In this document: positions 1 to 8,967 of the stretch, piece by piece | Layout: every line of letters begins with the position of its first letter | How positions within the stretch are numbered: position 1 is the stretch's first letter | Program-made: the position numbers and the translations under genes | NCBI GenBank assembly: GCA_947450325.1 | Contig: CANFUT010000017.1 | Coordinates: 1 to 64,000, forward strand | Source: Flavobacteriia bacterium | Lineage (GTDB): Bacteria; Bacteroidota; Bacteroidia; Flavobacteriales_D; Crocinitomicaceae | Direction: 5' to 3' | DNA length: 64,000 nt | Notes under the pieces: generated by a model | The model's database searches: none | Seen by the model: only the letters and a program-made list of their open reading frames with translations | Told to the model about the DNA's origin: nothing

Positions 1-108
<108 letters not shown>

Positions 109-179
109 ATAAAACTTTGAATTTTTGTTGTTAGCTCAATCCGATTTATTGTTACGCTGTTTCCTTATTTCCTAATTTG

Positions 180-190
180 TCAAAGAACTT
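180..190 (-). promoter_or_regulatory. boxA-like antitermination site in the 16S leader
   Basis: The minus strand reads AAGTTCTTTGA here, about 70 nt before the mature 16S start. It resembles the boxA consensus (TGYTCTTTNA) found in bacterial rRNA leaders, where NusB/S10 bind to prevent premature Rho termination. Position and orientation are as expected; function is inferred from the motif. Confidence 0.6.
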
Positions 191-276
191 CTTTTGTCAA
201 CCTATAAACATCACTGCTCATAAACTCAATTAAACCTCGTTAGATCTAATCTCCCTCTCCACTCGTTTGCGGGGTG

Positions 277-306
277 CAAAGGTAAGCAACTTTTTTATTT
301 ATGCAA
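277..306 (-). promoter_or_regulatory. rRNA promoter P2 (16S-proximal), Bacteroidota type
   Basis: On the minus strand TTG (306-304) is followed after exactly 19 nt by TACCTTTG (284-277). This fits the Bacteroidota primary sigma factor consensus (TTG at -33, TAnnTTTG at -7). The sequence just downstream is CACCCCGCAAACGAG, nearly identical to that after P1, which suggests a tandem duplication. Confidence 0.85.
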
Positions 307-383
307 GAAAAACTTTAATTATTTTTTCTTGTTTCCTTAATAAATGCTGAGATTTCAATTTCTTTTCGCTCGTTAGCGGGGTG

Positions 384-413
384 CAAAGGTATGTAGTCTT
401 TTTCGTTTAGCAA
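384..413 (-). promoter_or_regulatory. rRNA promoter P1 (16S-distal), Bacteroidota type
   Basis: On the minus strand TTG (413-411) is followed after 19 nt by TACCTTTG (391-384), the same element and spacing as P2, 107 bp further from the 16S gene. The initial transcribed stretch CACCCCGCTAACGAG differs from that of P2 by one base. Confidence 0.85.
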
Positions 414-608
414 GGGCTTTTTTGAATTATTTTGAAAGTATTTTTCAAGGTGTTGTTTTTCAAGAAATTAAAACGAAACATACTCGATTTATTGTTCCGT
501 CAATTAATTTCAGGGTATAAGAACCATTGACAATCTAACATTTAGAAGCTGCAATTTAGAAAGTCCAATAAAGAATCTTAGATGAAGTCTCCTAAATTTC
601 AAACAAAA

Positions 609-634
609 AAAGAGTAGAAAAAATTCTACTCTTT
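609..634 (-). terminator. Rho-independent terminator of the 656-871 gene
   Basis: There is a perfect 11-bp inverted repeat (609-619 with 624-634) around a 4-nt loop. On the minus strand it is followed by a T-rich run from 608 downwards. It sits 22 nt past the stop codon of the small minus-strand gene. Confidence 0.85.
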
Positions 635-655
635 AAAATTATGTTTAACAAAAAA

Positions 656-871
656 CTATCTTTTCACAACTTGCTTCACAATTCTTTTCCCTCTTGGCGG
701 TTCAGAAACAGTAATGTAAGTTACAGCATCATTTACCACAAATTTTTGTTTTGCATAAGGCTCATAGAAGTCATACGCCTCCCCTGGTATTAAATCATTA
801 GAAACTGATCCTGTATCGTCATCGTAAAATAAGATTATTTTACCAGCACATTTTTCAATTTTTGAAGCCAT
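656..871 (-). CDS. Hypothetical 71-residue protein
   Basis: I do not recognise this small protein. It starts with ATG at 871 and ends with KRIVKQVVKR, so the C-terminus is strongly basic while the middle is acidic (YDDDTGS, PGEAYDFYEPY). There is no signal peptide, membrane segment or cysteine pair (only one Cys). A good terminator directly downstream and a TATTTTTG promoter-like -7 element at 908-901 support it being a real, separately transcribed gene. It is divergent from the phosphatase gene starting at 919, and the 47-bp gap probably carries both promoters. It could be a small nucleic-acid-binding or regulatory protein, but that is a guess from charge alone. Confidence 0.6.
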   Translation of the reverse strand: MASKIEKCAGKIILFYDDDTGSVSNDLIPGEAYDFYEPYAKQKFVVNDAVTYITVSEPPRGKRIVKQVVKR

Positions 872-918
872 AATAGTATATATTTACAGATTAATAATAT
901 CAAAAATAATTATTTAGA

Positions 919-2913
919 GTGAAAAGCGTTGCTATTTTTTCATTATTACTGTTTTTTTCAATTCAATTTCCTTTATTCGCTCAAAAAAAGGACTTAAAAA
1001 TCATTTCTGAAATTGAAAATCTAAAAAACGACTCTTCGAAAGTTGAAGAATATCTTCAATTAGCTACAAATACACTTGAAATAAATTCAAAACTCGCACT
1101 TAAATATGCTCTAGAGGCTAAGCGAATCGCTCAAACAACAAATATTCGAAAACATAAAATATACTACTCACTGTCGGATTTATATTTCACGCTGGGCGAC
1201 TACAAAAAATCTACATATTATTCTTTCCTTCTGCTCAAGGAAACGAAAAAGCTTCAAGAAAATACGAGATACGACTATGAAGGGCGAGCCTACGAAAAAC
1301 TTTCAGGTATTAATGAAAAAAATGGTGACTTAGATTTAGCGATTAATTATCAGAAAAAAGCAATTGAACTTTATAAAAAAATCAAAAATGACAATTACTA
1401 TATTGTCGCTTATATCAATCTCGCAAATTACTACCTAGATCAAAATAACATTGAGTCAGCCTTGAAATATTATTGGTTTGTTGAATCAAAATTAAAACCT
1501 GAACATCTAGAAAAATACGAATCATACGTTTATAATGGCATTGCAGTATGCTATGACTATGAGGGTAAACTAGATAAATCATTAGAATACTACGAAAAAT
1601 CTAAAAATGCTATTCTTAGAAATAATCCAAAAGATATCTCATCTCTAGCTGTTGCGTATAATAATATAGGCACACTTCAAAATGAAAAAGCAGATTACCT
1701 TTCGTCAATTAAAAGTTTAGAAGAATCTCTCAAACTTTTCCAAAAACTGGATGACAGAAAATCAACTTTAGATGTTTACTATAATCTAGCGTTGTCAAAT
1801 AAAAATGCAAAAAAAATAAATGAATCTAACCAGTATTTATGGAAATTTGTTGAAATACAAGATTCCATTTTTGATGATGAAACCAAACAAATGATTCATG
1901 ATCTTTCGATTAAATATCAATCTGAAAAAAAAGAACAAGAAAATAAAATTCTAGCGCAAGAAAACGAGAAAAAGCAATTGTCAATTTATTTTTCAGTAGC
2001 CGGAATTGTGCTAACAACACTTATTATCATTGTTATTTTTAGAAGTAATCGAATCAAAGAAAAAGCAAATAAAAACCTCGAAGATAAAAAGCAAATAATT
2101 GAAGACTACTCTCATACTCTTGAGAAACAACATGCATTGTTGGAAATAAAAACACGAGAAATTACAGATAGTATCAGATACGCTGAACGAATTCAGGGTG
2201 CCATTCTGCCTCCTGATCAAAAATGGAACAATATTCTCCCGAATTCATTTATCTACTATCAACCCAAAGATATTTTAAGTGGAGATTTTTATTGGATCGC
2301 AGAAGTTGATTCACATATTTTCATTGCCGCAGCAGATTGCACTGGGCACGGGGTTCCAGGCGCTTTGATTTCCATTGTGAATTTTAACTTACTCAATAAA
2401 GCTGTACTAGAAAAAGGTTTGATAAATCCAAATGAAATACTAGACACAGTGAATATCTGGCTGACTGAAACATTGAACCAGAAAGACAGTGAAAGTCGAA
2501 TCAAAGATGGGATGGATATTTCCTTGATTTCAATTGATAAAAGCACTAAAGAATGTGTTTTTGCCGGAGCAAACAACCCTCTTTACCTTTTCGCAAACGA
2601 TGAGCTAATTGAATTTAAAGGAGATAAATTCCCTGTTGGTGGGTACATTCACGATGAAATCAATCACTTTACAAATCATAAAATCCAATTAAACCCAGGT
2701 GATACTTTGTATTTATTCTCTGATGGGTTCCCTGATCAATTTGGAGGAGAAAAAGGTAAAAAATTCAAATATAAATCCTTCAAAGAATCACTTGCCTTGG
2801 CGAATAAGCTGCCAATTTCACAACAAAAAGCGTATTTAAATAACTCTCATCTCGCTTGGAAAGGTGAACATGAACAAACAGATGATATATTGATCATCGG
2901 AATACAATTATAA
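919..2913 (+). CDS. TPR-repeat membrane protein with SpoIIE-type (PP2C) phosphatase domain
   Basis: The protein has a signal peptide (about 1-22, ending FAQ), a periplasmic array of TPR-like helical repeats (about 40-330), one membrane helix (about 353-374), a coiled-coil linker (to about 420) and a cytoplasmic SpoIIE/PP2C serine phosphatase domain (about 430-664). The phosphatase metal-ligand motifs are visible as SGDFYW, AADCTGHGVPGA, SDGFPDQ and the final TDDIL. This architecture is common in Bacteroidota and is thought to relay an envelope signal to dephosphorylation of an anti-anti-sigma-type partner; no such partner is encoded nearby. The start is GTG at 919, chosen because it gives the signal peptide and no ATG is available early. 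It is followed after 3 nt by rdgB. Confidence 0.88.
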   Translation: MKSVAIFSLLLFFSIQFPLFAQKKDLKIISEIENLKNDSSKVEEYLQLATNTLEINSKLALKYALEAKRIAQTTNIRKHKIYYSLSDLYFTLGDYKKSTYYSFLLLKETKKLQENTRYDYEGRAYEKLSGINEKNGDLDLAINYQKKAIELYKKIKNDNYYIVAYINLANYYLDQNNIESALKYYWFVESKLKPEHLEKYESYVYNGIAVCYDYEGKLDKSLEYYEKSKNAILRNNPKDISSLAVAYNNIGTLQNEKADYLSSIKSLEESLKLFQKLDDRKSTLDVYYNLALSNKNAKKINESNQYLWKFVEIQDSIFDDETKQMIHDLSIKYQSEKKEQENKILAQENEKKQLSIYFSVAGIVLTTLIIIVIFRSNRIKEKANKNLEDKKQIIEDYSHTLEKQHALLEIKTREITDSIRYAERIQGAILPPDQKWNNILPNSFIYYQPKDILSGDFYWIAEVDSHIFIAAADCTGHGVPGALISIVNFNLLNKAVLEKGLINPNEILDTVNIWLTETLNQKDSESRIKDGMDISLISIDKSTKECVFAGANNPLYLFANDELIEFKGDKFPVGGYIHDEINHFTNHKIQLNPGDTLYLFSDGFPDQFGGEKGKKFKYKSFKESLALANKLPISQQKAYLNNSHLAWKGEHEQTDDILIIGIQL

Positions 2914-2916
2914 TTT

Positions 2917-3498
2917 ATGGAAATCATTTTTGCCTCTTCAAATCAAAACAAAGCCAAAGAAATTCAAGCGGCTTTGCCAAAAGAATTCATAATAAAAACT
3001 TTGCTAGACTTGGATTTTCATGAGGAAATACCTGAAACAGCAGATACTTTTGCTGGAAATGCTTTGCTAAAAGCTCAATTTGTTGCTGAAAAATGGAATT
3101 TGCCTTGTTTCTCCGATGATTCAGGATTAGAAATAGAAGCACTAAACAATGAGCCGGGAGTTTACTCCGCAAGATATGCAGGCACTCAAAGAAATGACGA
3201 TGAAAATATGAATTTGGTGCTTGAAAAACTTCAAAACGAAACAAACAGAAAAGCTTGTTTCAAAACAGTTATCGCATTAATTATTGATGGGAAAACTTTA
3301 CTTTTTGAAGGAAAAGTGGATGGAACTATCCGACACGACAAAATAGGAAATCATGGTTTCGGATACGACCCGATTTTTGAACCTGAAGGTTTGGGGAAGT
3401 CTTTTGCTGAAATGGACATTGAAGAAAAATCAAACTATAGTCATAGAAAAAGAGCAGTTGATCAAATGGTAAAATACTTGATTTTAAATACCTACTAA
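2917..3498 (+). CDS. rdgB: XTP/dITP pyrophosphatase (RdgB/HAM1 family)
   Basis: This 193-residue protein hydrolyses non-canonical purine nucleoside triphosphates (dITP, XTP) to monophosphates and so keeps them out of DNA and RNA. It shows the family's N-terminal SSNQNKAKEI motif (residues 7-16), the catalytic FSDDSGLEIEAL block (65-76), the GVYSARYAG segment, and FGYDPIFEPEG near residue 150. Length is normal for the family. It begins 3 nt after the phosphatase stop, so the two are probably co-transcribed. No clear terminator follows. Confidence 0.95.
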   Translation: MEIIFASSNQNKAKEIQAALPKEFIIKTLLDLDFHEEIPETADTFAGNALLKAQFVAEKWNLPCFSDDSGLEIEALNNEPGVYSARYAGTQRNDDENMNLVLEKLQNETNRKACFKTVIALIIDGKTLLFEGKVDGTIRHDKIGNHGFGYDPIFEPEGLGKSFAEMDIEEKSNYSHRKRAVDQMVKYLILNTY

Positions 3499-3585
3499 AT
3501 GCCTAATCAATATTTGACTTTTGAATATTCTATAAAACTATACATATTAACCAATCAAAATCTTCTTCAATTAAATTCAAAAAGT

Positions 3586-3593
3586 TACCTTTG
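3586..3593 (+). promoter_or_regulatory. Promoter -7 element for icd
   Basis: TACCTTTG lies 37 nt ahead of the icd ATG and matches the Bacteroidota -7 consensus. The -33 box is poor (TTC rather than TTG at about the right distance), so confidence is moderate. Confidence 0.55.
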
Positions 3594-3630
3594 TAACAAT
3601 TGAAAATAAAAACTAAAATACACGATTAAC

Positions 3631-4857
3631 ATGGCAAAAATTAAAGTTGCAAATCCTGTTGTAGAGCTTGATGGCGATGAAATGACAAGGATTATTTGGA
3701 AATTCATCAAAGACAAATTGATTCTTCCTTATTTAGATCTTGATATCAAATACTACGATTTAGGAATCGAAAAAAGAGATGAAACAAATGACCAAATCAC
3801 TGTTGATGCTGCTGAAGCTATCAAAAAATACCAAGTAGGTATCAAGTGTGCAACAATTACGCCTGACGAAGCGCGTGTACAAGAATTTCATTTGAAATCA
3901 ATGTGGAAATCTCCAAATGGTACAATTCGTAACATTTTGGATGGTACTGTTTTTAGAGAACCAATCGTGATGAAAAACGTTCCTCGCTTGGTTACAAACT
4001 GGACGGCGCCAATCATCGTTGGTCGTCACGCTTTTGGTGATCAATACCGTGCAACAGATGCTGTTTTCAAAGGAAAAGGAAAATTAACTATGACTTTTAC
4101 GCCAGAAGATGGTGGGGAAACACAAACTTTTGACGTTTACAATTTCAAAGGTGATGGCGTTGGAATGGCAATGTATAACACGGACGAAAGTATCGAAGGT
4201 TTTGCAAGAAGCTGTTTCAATATGGCTTTGACCAAAAAATGGCCTTTGTACCTTTCTACTAAAAATACAATCCTTAAAAAATACGATGGTCGTTTCAAAG
4301 ACATTTTTGAAACTATCTTTCAAGCTGAATTTAAAGCACAATTTGATGCTGCTGGAATCACATACGAGCACCGTTTGATCGATGACATGGTTGCTTCTGC
4401 TTTGAAATGGAACGGAAATTTTGTTTGGGCTTGTAAAAATTATGACGGTGACGTACAATCTGACACTGTTGCTCAAGGTTTTGGATCTTTAGGATTAATG
4501 ACTTCTGTTTTGATTACTCCTGATGGAAAAATCATGGAATCAGAAGCAGCACACGGAACAGTTACAAGACACTACCGTGATCACCAAAACGGTAAGAAAA
4601 CTTCTACAAATCCAATCGCATCTATTTTTGCTTGGACACGTGGTTTGGCTTTCAGAGGAAAATTAGACAACAACCAAGAATTGATTGATTTCTGCGAAAC
4701 CTTAGAAAGAGTTTGTATCGAAACTGTTGAAAGTGGTGTAATGACCAAAGATTTAGCTGTTTGTATCCACGGAAGAGAAACGAATGATTCTCACTTCGTA
4801 AATACGGAAGATTTCTTGGACGCTTTGGATAGAGGATTACAGTCGAAAATGGCGTAG
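3631..4857 (+). CDS. icd: NADP-dependent isocitrate dehydrogenase (homodimeric, eukaryote-like type)
   Basis: This 408-residue enzyme oxidatively decarboxylates isocitrate to 2-oxoglutarate in the TCA cycle, producing NADPH. The N-terminus [13 protein letters not shown], the substrate-binding stretch [19 protein letters not shown] and the [13 protein letters not shown] signature are characteristic of the type II IDH group that also includes mitochondrial and cytosolic eukaryotic enzymes. Length is typical. It is a single-gene unit with its own -7 element upstream and a terminator downstream. Confidence 0.96.
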   Translation: MAKIKVANPVVELDGDEMTRIIWKFIKDKLILPYLDLDIKYYDLGIEKRDETNDQITVDAAEAIKKYQVGIKCATITPDEARVQEFHLKSMWKSPNGTIRNILDGTVFREPIVMKNVPRLVTNWTAPIIVGRHAFGDQYRATDAVFKGKGKLTMTFTPEDGGETQTFDVYNFKGDGVGMAMYNTDESIEGFARSCFNMALTKKWPLYLSTKNTILKKYDGRFKDIFETIFQAEFKAQFDAAGITYEHRLIDDMVASALKWNGNFVWACKNYDGDVQSDTVAQGFGSLGLMTSVLITPDGKIMESEAAHGTVTRHYRDHQNGKKTSTNPIASIFAWTRGLAFRGKLDNNQELIDFCETLERVCIETVESGVMTKDLAVCIHGRETNDSHFVNTEDFLDALDRGLQSKMA

Positions 4858-4876
4858 TCTATTCGAACTATATTTG

Positions 4877-4934
4877 TCCCTGTCAGGATTTATTTATTTG
4901 TTATTCAACGACAAAATTTAAATACTGACAGGGA
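4877..4934 (+). terminator. Terminator of icd
   Basis: TCCCTGTCAG (4877-4886) and CTGACAGGGA (4925-4934) are perfect 10-bp inverted complements separated by a long AT-rich loop of 38 nt. TTTTTTATTTTT follows immediately. The loop is unusually long, but the stem plus T-run is convincing. Confidence 0.75.
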
Positions 4935-4990
4935 TTTTTTATTTTTACAAAAAATGAAATCATTTTAAGATTCAAAAGCTTACATTCAAA

Positions 4991-6388
4991 ATGAAAATTT
5001 CAAGTCAATTTTTCTTACTCTGCACCACCATAATTTTCCTTTCTGCCTGCGCAGAAATAAAACCTGTGGAACCTGCGATACAAATCACAAAACCAGGACC
5101 AGTCAAACAAGAAGCTTCCATCATTGATGTTCCCATTCAAGTGGAACTGAAGCCCTATTTCAAACAAGCAGATGCCGCAGTTCCTAACAAATTTTCAGGA
5201 AAAGAAGACCATTGCGAAGGAACAAGCTATTCCTACGTTTTTGAACGAAACCCAATTGAATTTAGCGGTAAGGGAAATAATTTACAATTTGATATCGAAG
5301 GCAAATATTCTTTGAAAGTCAATTATTGCCCAAATTGTACAGATGTTTTTGATGACAATGGAACATGTGTAATTCCAAGATTATATGCCAGTTGTGGTGT
5401 AGGTGAACCGATGCGAAAAATTTCAATTTCTTACAACTCTTCTTTCGAGTTATTGCCGAATTACCAGCTTAAATCAGTCACAAAACTAAAGGAAATCAAA
5501 CCTTTATCAAAATGTGAAGTGACCGTTTTTAAATACGATGCTACTGAAGATTTGGTAAAAGAAGTCAAAAAAGCACTCAAAGACATGGCGGGAGATATTG
5601 ACAAAAAAGTCAGTGAAACCCAAATCAAAAATGAAATCGACAAAGCATGGAAAACCATGTCTAAACCAATGAAAATAGACAAATATGGCTATCTATACAT
5701 TCAGCCTGACAAAATTAGTGTGAGCAATTTTCAACTCAACGGAAGTCTACTGAATTTCAATATTGCAATGGAAGCGTATCCTAAAGTTGAATTGACAAAA
5801 AATACTACAGAACCAAAACCACTTCCAAATCTTTCCAATTATCTTAAAAAAGATGGGTTCAATATTCAACTAGACGTGATTGGAAATTATGATTCACTTT
5901 CAAGATTGCTTTCTTCCGAATTGAAAGGCAAAGAAATTGACATCAAAAAAAACAAAGTCATCATTGATTCAGCGAAAATATTTGGCGCAGCAAATCAACA
6001 ATTGAGTTTTGCTATCTCGTTTTCCGGCAAACGCAAAGGAACACTTTATCTTGTCGGCACACCAACATTCGACAATCAAAAACAACAAATTTCATTTCCT
6101 GATTTAACTTTTGATTTAGAAACCAAAAATGCATTGCTCAAAAGCGGAAAATGGCTATTCAATGATAAAATCACCCAATCTATTCGAGGATTTGCCACCT
6201 ACAATTTAAAAACCATTTTAGATGAATCGGCTATTAAATTGGAAAAAGAATTGAATCGTAAAATTGACGAAAAAACAGCGATTGAAGGTAAAATGAGTCA
6301 ACTCCGAGTTGAAGCTATTTATCCTATGAACAATGAATTATTGATCAGAACAAATTTATCAGGAAACATTAAACTGGTGGTGAATTAA
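4991..6388 (+). CDS. DUF4403 family lipoprotein
   Basis: This 465-residue protein begins with a lipoprotein signal ending in LSAC (Cys at about residue 20), so it should be lipidated by Lgt, encoded later in this window. The body matches my memory of the Bacteroidota DUF4403 family: VPIQVELKPYF near the N-terminus, a cysteine-containing segment (NYCPNCTDVF) and repeated tubular-lipid-binding-like beta/alpha stretches. The function of the family is not established; a role in the outer-membrane or periplasmic envelope is inferred from the lipobox. It stands between icd and the OmpA-like genes, all on the same strand. Confidence 0.75.
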   Translation: MKISSQFFLLCTTIIFLSACAEIKPVEPAIQITKPGPVKQEASIIDVPIQVELKPYFKQADAAVPNKFSGKEDHCEGTSYSYVFERNPIEFSGKGNNLQFDIEGKYSLKVNYCPNCTDVFDDNGTCVIPRLYASCGVGEPMRKISISYNSSFELLPNYQLKSVTKLKEIKPLSKCEVTVFKYDATEDLVKEVKKALKDMAGDIDKKVSETQIKNEIDKAWKTMSKPMKIDKYGYLYIQPDKISVSNFQLNGSLLNFNIAMEAYPKVELTKNTTEPKPLPNLSNYLKKDGFNIQLDVIGNYDSLSRLLSSELKGKEIDIKKNKVIIDSAKIFGAANQQLSFAISFSGKRKGTLYLVGTPTFDNQKQQISFPDLTFDLETKNALLKSGKWLFNDKITQSIRGFATYNLKTILDESAIKLEKELNRKIDEKTAIEGKMSQLRVEAIYPMNNELLIRTNLSGNIKLVVN

Positions 6389-6432
6389 ATTATTCTAGTA
6401 AATTACTTTTGAACCTTAACAAATATTTTTTC

Positions 6433-6460
6433 TTGTTCCGCTGAATAAGTAGTAATTTTG
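6433..6460 (+). promoter_or_regulatory. Promoter for the tandem OmpA-like genes
   Basis: TTG (6433-6435), a 17-nt spacer and TAATTTTG (6453-6460) fit the Bacteroidota consensus. The -7 box ends 27 nt before the preferred ATG at 6488, which also argues against the earlier in-frame start at 6458, since that would lie inside the promoter. Confidence 0.65.
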
Positions 6461-6487
6461 AAGCAGCAATATTATTTTAATTTTTTG

Positions 6488-7660
6488 ATGAGAATCTCCA
6501 CTCTATTTTTCCTTTTCTTCACTTTTACCCTATCAGCCCAAAAGGTACTATTGCCAAATCATAATATTGCAGATTGTTCAGGTGCCGTTGAATTACAAAA
6601 TGTCGGAAACTTCAATTCCGAATTCACTGGTGACAAAGGCCGTTTGAAAGATTTTTTTGCCTATTCTTATCTACCAAACTTCAAAGAAACGAACTCGCTA
6701 TTTTTTAAATTTACAGCTCCACGAAATGGAAAATTGAGCCTCGCAGCTAAAATTTCAACTGGGAAATTTGATTTAATTGTGTTAAAAAGTATTTCAGGAA
6801 ATATAGTCGATGACATCTATTATGGTAGAGCAACCATCGAAAAATCCACTAAAAGTCCCGTTTCTGAAATTCTAATTCCAAAAGATTCAATCGCTAGTAA
6901 AGACACAATATCAATTAATTTGAAATCAGATGATATTGTCATGATGGTATTTAACACTGAAAAAGGCCTTAAAGAGTTTTTAAACTTCTCAATCACGTTT
7001 GAAATTTCTGATGAATTTGAAAACCCTGATAAGTTCAAAAAAGTAATTGATGAAAGAAAAAACGGTCTTGCTGCGACAATGGAAATTCAAATTCGCGATG
7101 CAGAAACAGGGCTTCCCGTCATTTCGAATGTCAATATCAAAGACAAGAAAAAATCAAATTTGTATAAAGGTTCTGATTTAATTTTCAGTACTGAAAAGAT
7201 GAATCTATTGACTATTAAATGCGACGCTACTGGTTATTTCTTTTCTGAAGAAACATTCAAAGTTTATCCTGATTCATCAAAAATCATTAAAATCCAACTT
7301 CAATCTTTAAGCAAAGGAAAAAAATTGAAAATTGATAAATTGCAATTCATTAAAGGAACAGATCAAATTTTCCCAGGCACAGAATCGAACCTAATTGGTG
7401 TAAAAGATTTCTTACTTTTAAATGCTGAAATAAAGATCGAAGTACAAGGCCATGTCAACAATGAAGGGGAAAATGACATGTCTTCAAAAAGCCTTTCAAG
7501 AAAAAGAGCGAGAAAAGTTCGTAACTTTTTTAAAGCTTGTGGCGTAAACGGAAAAAGATTGACTGTGAAAGCTTTCAGCAATAAGTTTCCGATTTACCCA
7601 AATCCAAAAAATGAGAAAGAATCTCAAGCAAACAGAAGGGTGGAAATTAAAATTCTTTAA
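6488..7660 (+). CDS. Secreted protein with C-terminal OmpA-like domain, copy 1
   Basis: This protein of 390 residues starts at ATG 6488, which places the signal peptide MRISTLFFLFFTFTLSAQ at the N-terminus. It has three parts: an N-terminal beta-rich domain opening with NIADCSGAVELQ; a middle domain starting IRDAETGLPVISNV that looks like a carboxypeptidase-regulatory/PEGA fold; and an OmpA-type domain at the C-terminus ending ANRRVEIKIL. OmpA domains bind peptidoglycan and tie the outer membrane to the cell wall. Here the usual aspartate of the GHTD-type motif is replaced (GHVN), so binding may be altered. The next gene is a paralogue of the same architecture, 63 nt on. Confidence 0.85.
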   Translation: MRISTLFFLFFTFTLSAQKVLLPNHNIADCSGAVELQNVGNFNSEFTGDKGRLKDFFAYSYLPNFKETNSLFFKFTAPRNGKLSLAAKISTGKFDLIVLKSISGNIVDDIYYGRATIEKSTKSPVSEILIPKDSIASKDTISINLKSDDIVMMVFNTEKGLKEFLNFSITFEISDEFENPDKFKKVIDERKNGLAATMEIQIRDAETGLPVISNVNIKDKKKSNLYKGSDLIFSTEKMNLLTIKCDATGYFFSEETFKVYPDSSKIIKIQLQSLSKGKKLKIDKLQFIKGTDQIFPGTESNLIGVKDFLLLNAEIKIEVQGHVNNEGENDMSSKSLSRKRARKVRNFFKACGVNGKRLTVKAFSNKFPIYPNPKNEKESQANRRVEIKIL

Positions 7661-7723
7661 AAGAATGAATTAGCCTGAAAAAAATCATTGTCATTTCTGA
7701 TAGAAATTGAAAAAACTACTGAA

Positions 7724-8908
7724 ATGAAATTTTTATTTACTTTTTTTGTTTTAACAACCTCATTGAGTTATGCTCAATCACCGTTTTTTACCTCAGAAAA
7801 TATTGCTGATTGTAATGGTGCAACATCAATTAACTTCCCTGGAAATTATACTCTGCAATTTCCGGATTCCAAAGGCAAGGTGAACGATTTAGAAGCTTAT
7901 ACCACTTTGAAAACTGTTAATGAAAAAAACAGCTTGTGGTGTTATTTTGTTGCTCCTTATGACGGTAAATTAATTATAGATGCAAAAATTGCTTCTGGAA
8001 CCGTTCAAATGATTGCTTTTCAGAATGAAGTGGATGATTTATGTGTTGGATTACAAAAAGGAACCACCGAAATCAAAAGAATTATCGATCAAACTAAAAG
8101 CAATGAAGTTAGTTTTTCATTAAACATTAGTGAAAACAGCCTTTATCCAATGGAATTGAAAAAAGACCAAAAAGTCATGTTTCTATTTAACACCCAAGAA
8201 AAAGGAAAACCGACTTTGGAGTTCAATCTTAAATTTGAGAGAACCAGCGATGAATTGAGTTTAGAAGAAAAAAATAAAGCCCAAAAAGTAATTGACATTC
8301 GCAAAAGCAATGTAAATCCTTACGTCAACATAAAAATTAGAGATCTTGAAACTGGAAATCCTATTGTTGCAAATATCGAGGTAAATGGAATTAAAAAACT
8401 GTCTACCCTTTACAATGGTTCCGATTTCTTATTCAACGTTGATAAATCAGGTCAAATTGATGTGAAGTGCGATGCGCAAGGTTATTTCTTCGCTGATAGA
8501 AACGAAGCGATTTCTTCACGATCAAACCATGAATTAACGATTTGGATGGAAAGAATTGGTCCTGGCAAAAGTTTACGATTAGACGATATTGAATTTCAAT
8601 CTGGTACAAGTTCGTTAACAACTGGAGCAGAGGATAAATTGCGCAGATTGAAAGATTTTCTCTCTTTAAATTCAGGAATAAAAATCGAAATCCAAGGCCA
8701 TGTGCATTCAACTGGTGACAATTGTTTTGCCGCTCAAAAACTTTCTGAAGCAAGAGCTAGAAGGGTTTTCCTTTTTCTTGAAGAAAATGGGATTGATAAA
8801 AACAGAATGAATGCTGTTGGATATGGAAATACGCAACCGATTTTCGAAAATCCAAAATTCTCCTACGAAGAACAAGCAAATCGGAGGGTAGAAATAAAAG
8901 TGATGTAA
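7724..8908 (+). CDS. Secreted protein with C-terminal OmpA-like domain, copy 2
   Basis: This protein of 394 residues is a clear tandem paralogue of the preceding gene: same N-terminal motif (NIADCNGATSI), same middle domain (IRDLETGNPIVANI) and same C-terminal OmpA domain ending ANRRVEIKVM. I chose ATG 7724 because it gives a signal peptide MKFLFTFFVLTTSLSYAQ; the longer frame would need a TTG. The peptidoglycan-contact aspartate is again replaced (GHVH), while the LSEARARR arginine is kept. The two copies have diverged considerably, so the duplication is not recent. A terminator follows directly. Confidence 0.85.
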   Translation: MKFLFTFFVLTTSLSYAQSPFFTSENIADCNGATSINFPGNYTLQFPDSKGKVNDLEAYTTLKTVNEKNSLWCYFVAPYDGKLIIDAKIASGTVQMIAFQNEVDDLCVGLQKGTTEIKRIIDQTKSNEVSFSLNISENSLYPMELKKDQKVMFLFNTQEKGKPTLEFNLKFERTSDELSLEEKNKAQKVIDIRKSNVNPYVNIKIRDLETGNPIVANIEVNGIKKLSTLYNGSDFLFNVDKSGQIDVKCDAQGYFFADRNEAISSRSNHELTIWMERIGPGKSLRLDDIEFQSGTSSLTTGAEDKLRRLKDFLSLNSGIKIEIQGHVHSTGDNCFAAQKLSEARARRVFLFLEENGIDKNRMNAVGYGNTQPIFENPKFSYEEQANRRVEIKVM

Positions 8909-8918
8909 AAACGAATTA

Positions 8919-8956
8919 ACAAAAAAAAGAATCTCAAATGAAACTCTTTTTTTTGT
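8919..8956. terminator. Bidirectional terminator between the OmpA-like genes and hutU
   Basis: A 12-bp inverted repeat (8919-8930 with 8945-8956) is made of an A8 run paired with a T8 run. It gives a T-run on either strand and lies between two convergent genes ending at 8908 and 8968. Confidence 0.75.
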
Positions 8957-8967
8957 CTAATAATTTT

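Larger units (their letters stand above)
109..655 (-). other. rRNA operon leader and promoter region, no gene
   Basis: This 547-nt gene-free stretch holds, from right to left on the minus strand, a terminator for the small gene at 656-871, two tandem rRNA promoters, a boxA-like antitermination site and the pre-16S leader. Between about 421 and 600 I see only AT-rich sequence with no recognisable element. Confidence 0.8.

Noticed and set aside
656-871. Toxin-antitoxin component for the 71-residue gene
   Set aside because: There is no second small gene next to it and no resemblance to known toxin or antitoxin families.
2011-2576. Two minus-strand open frames inside the TPR-phosphatase gene
   Set aside because: They are antisense shadows of a strongly supported gene and show no domain, signal or promoter.
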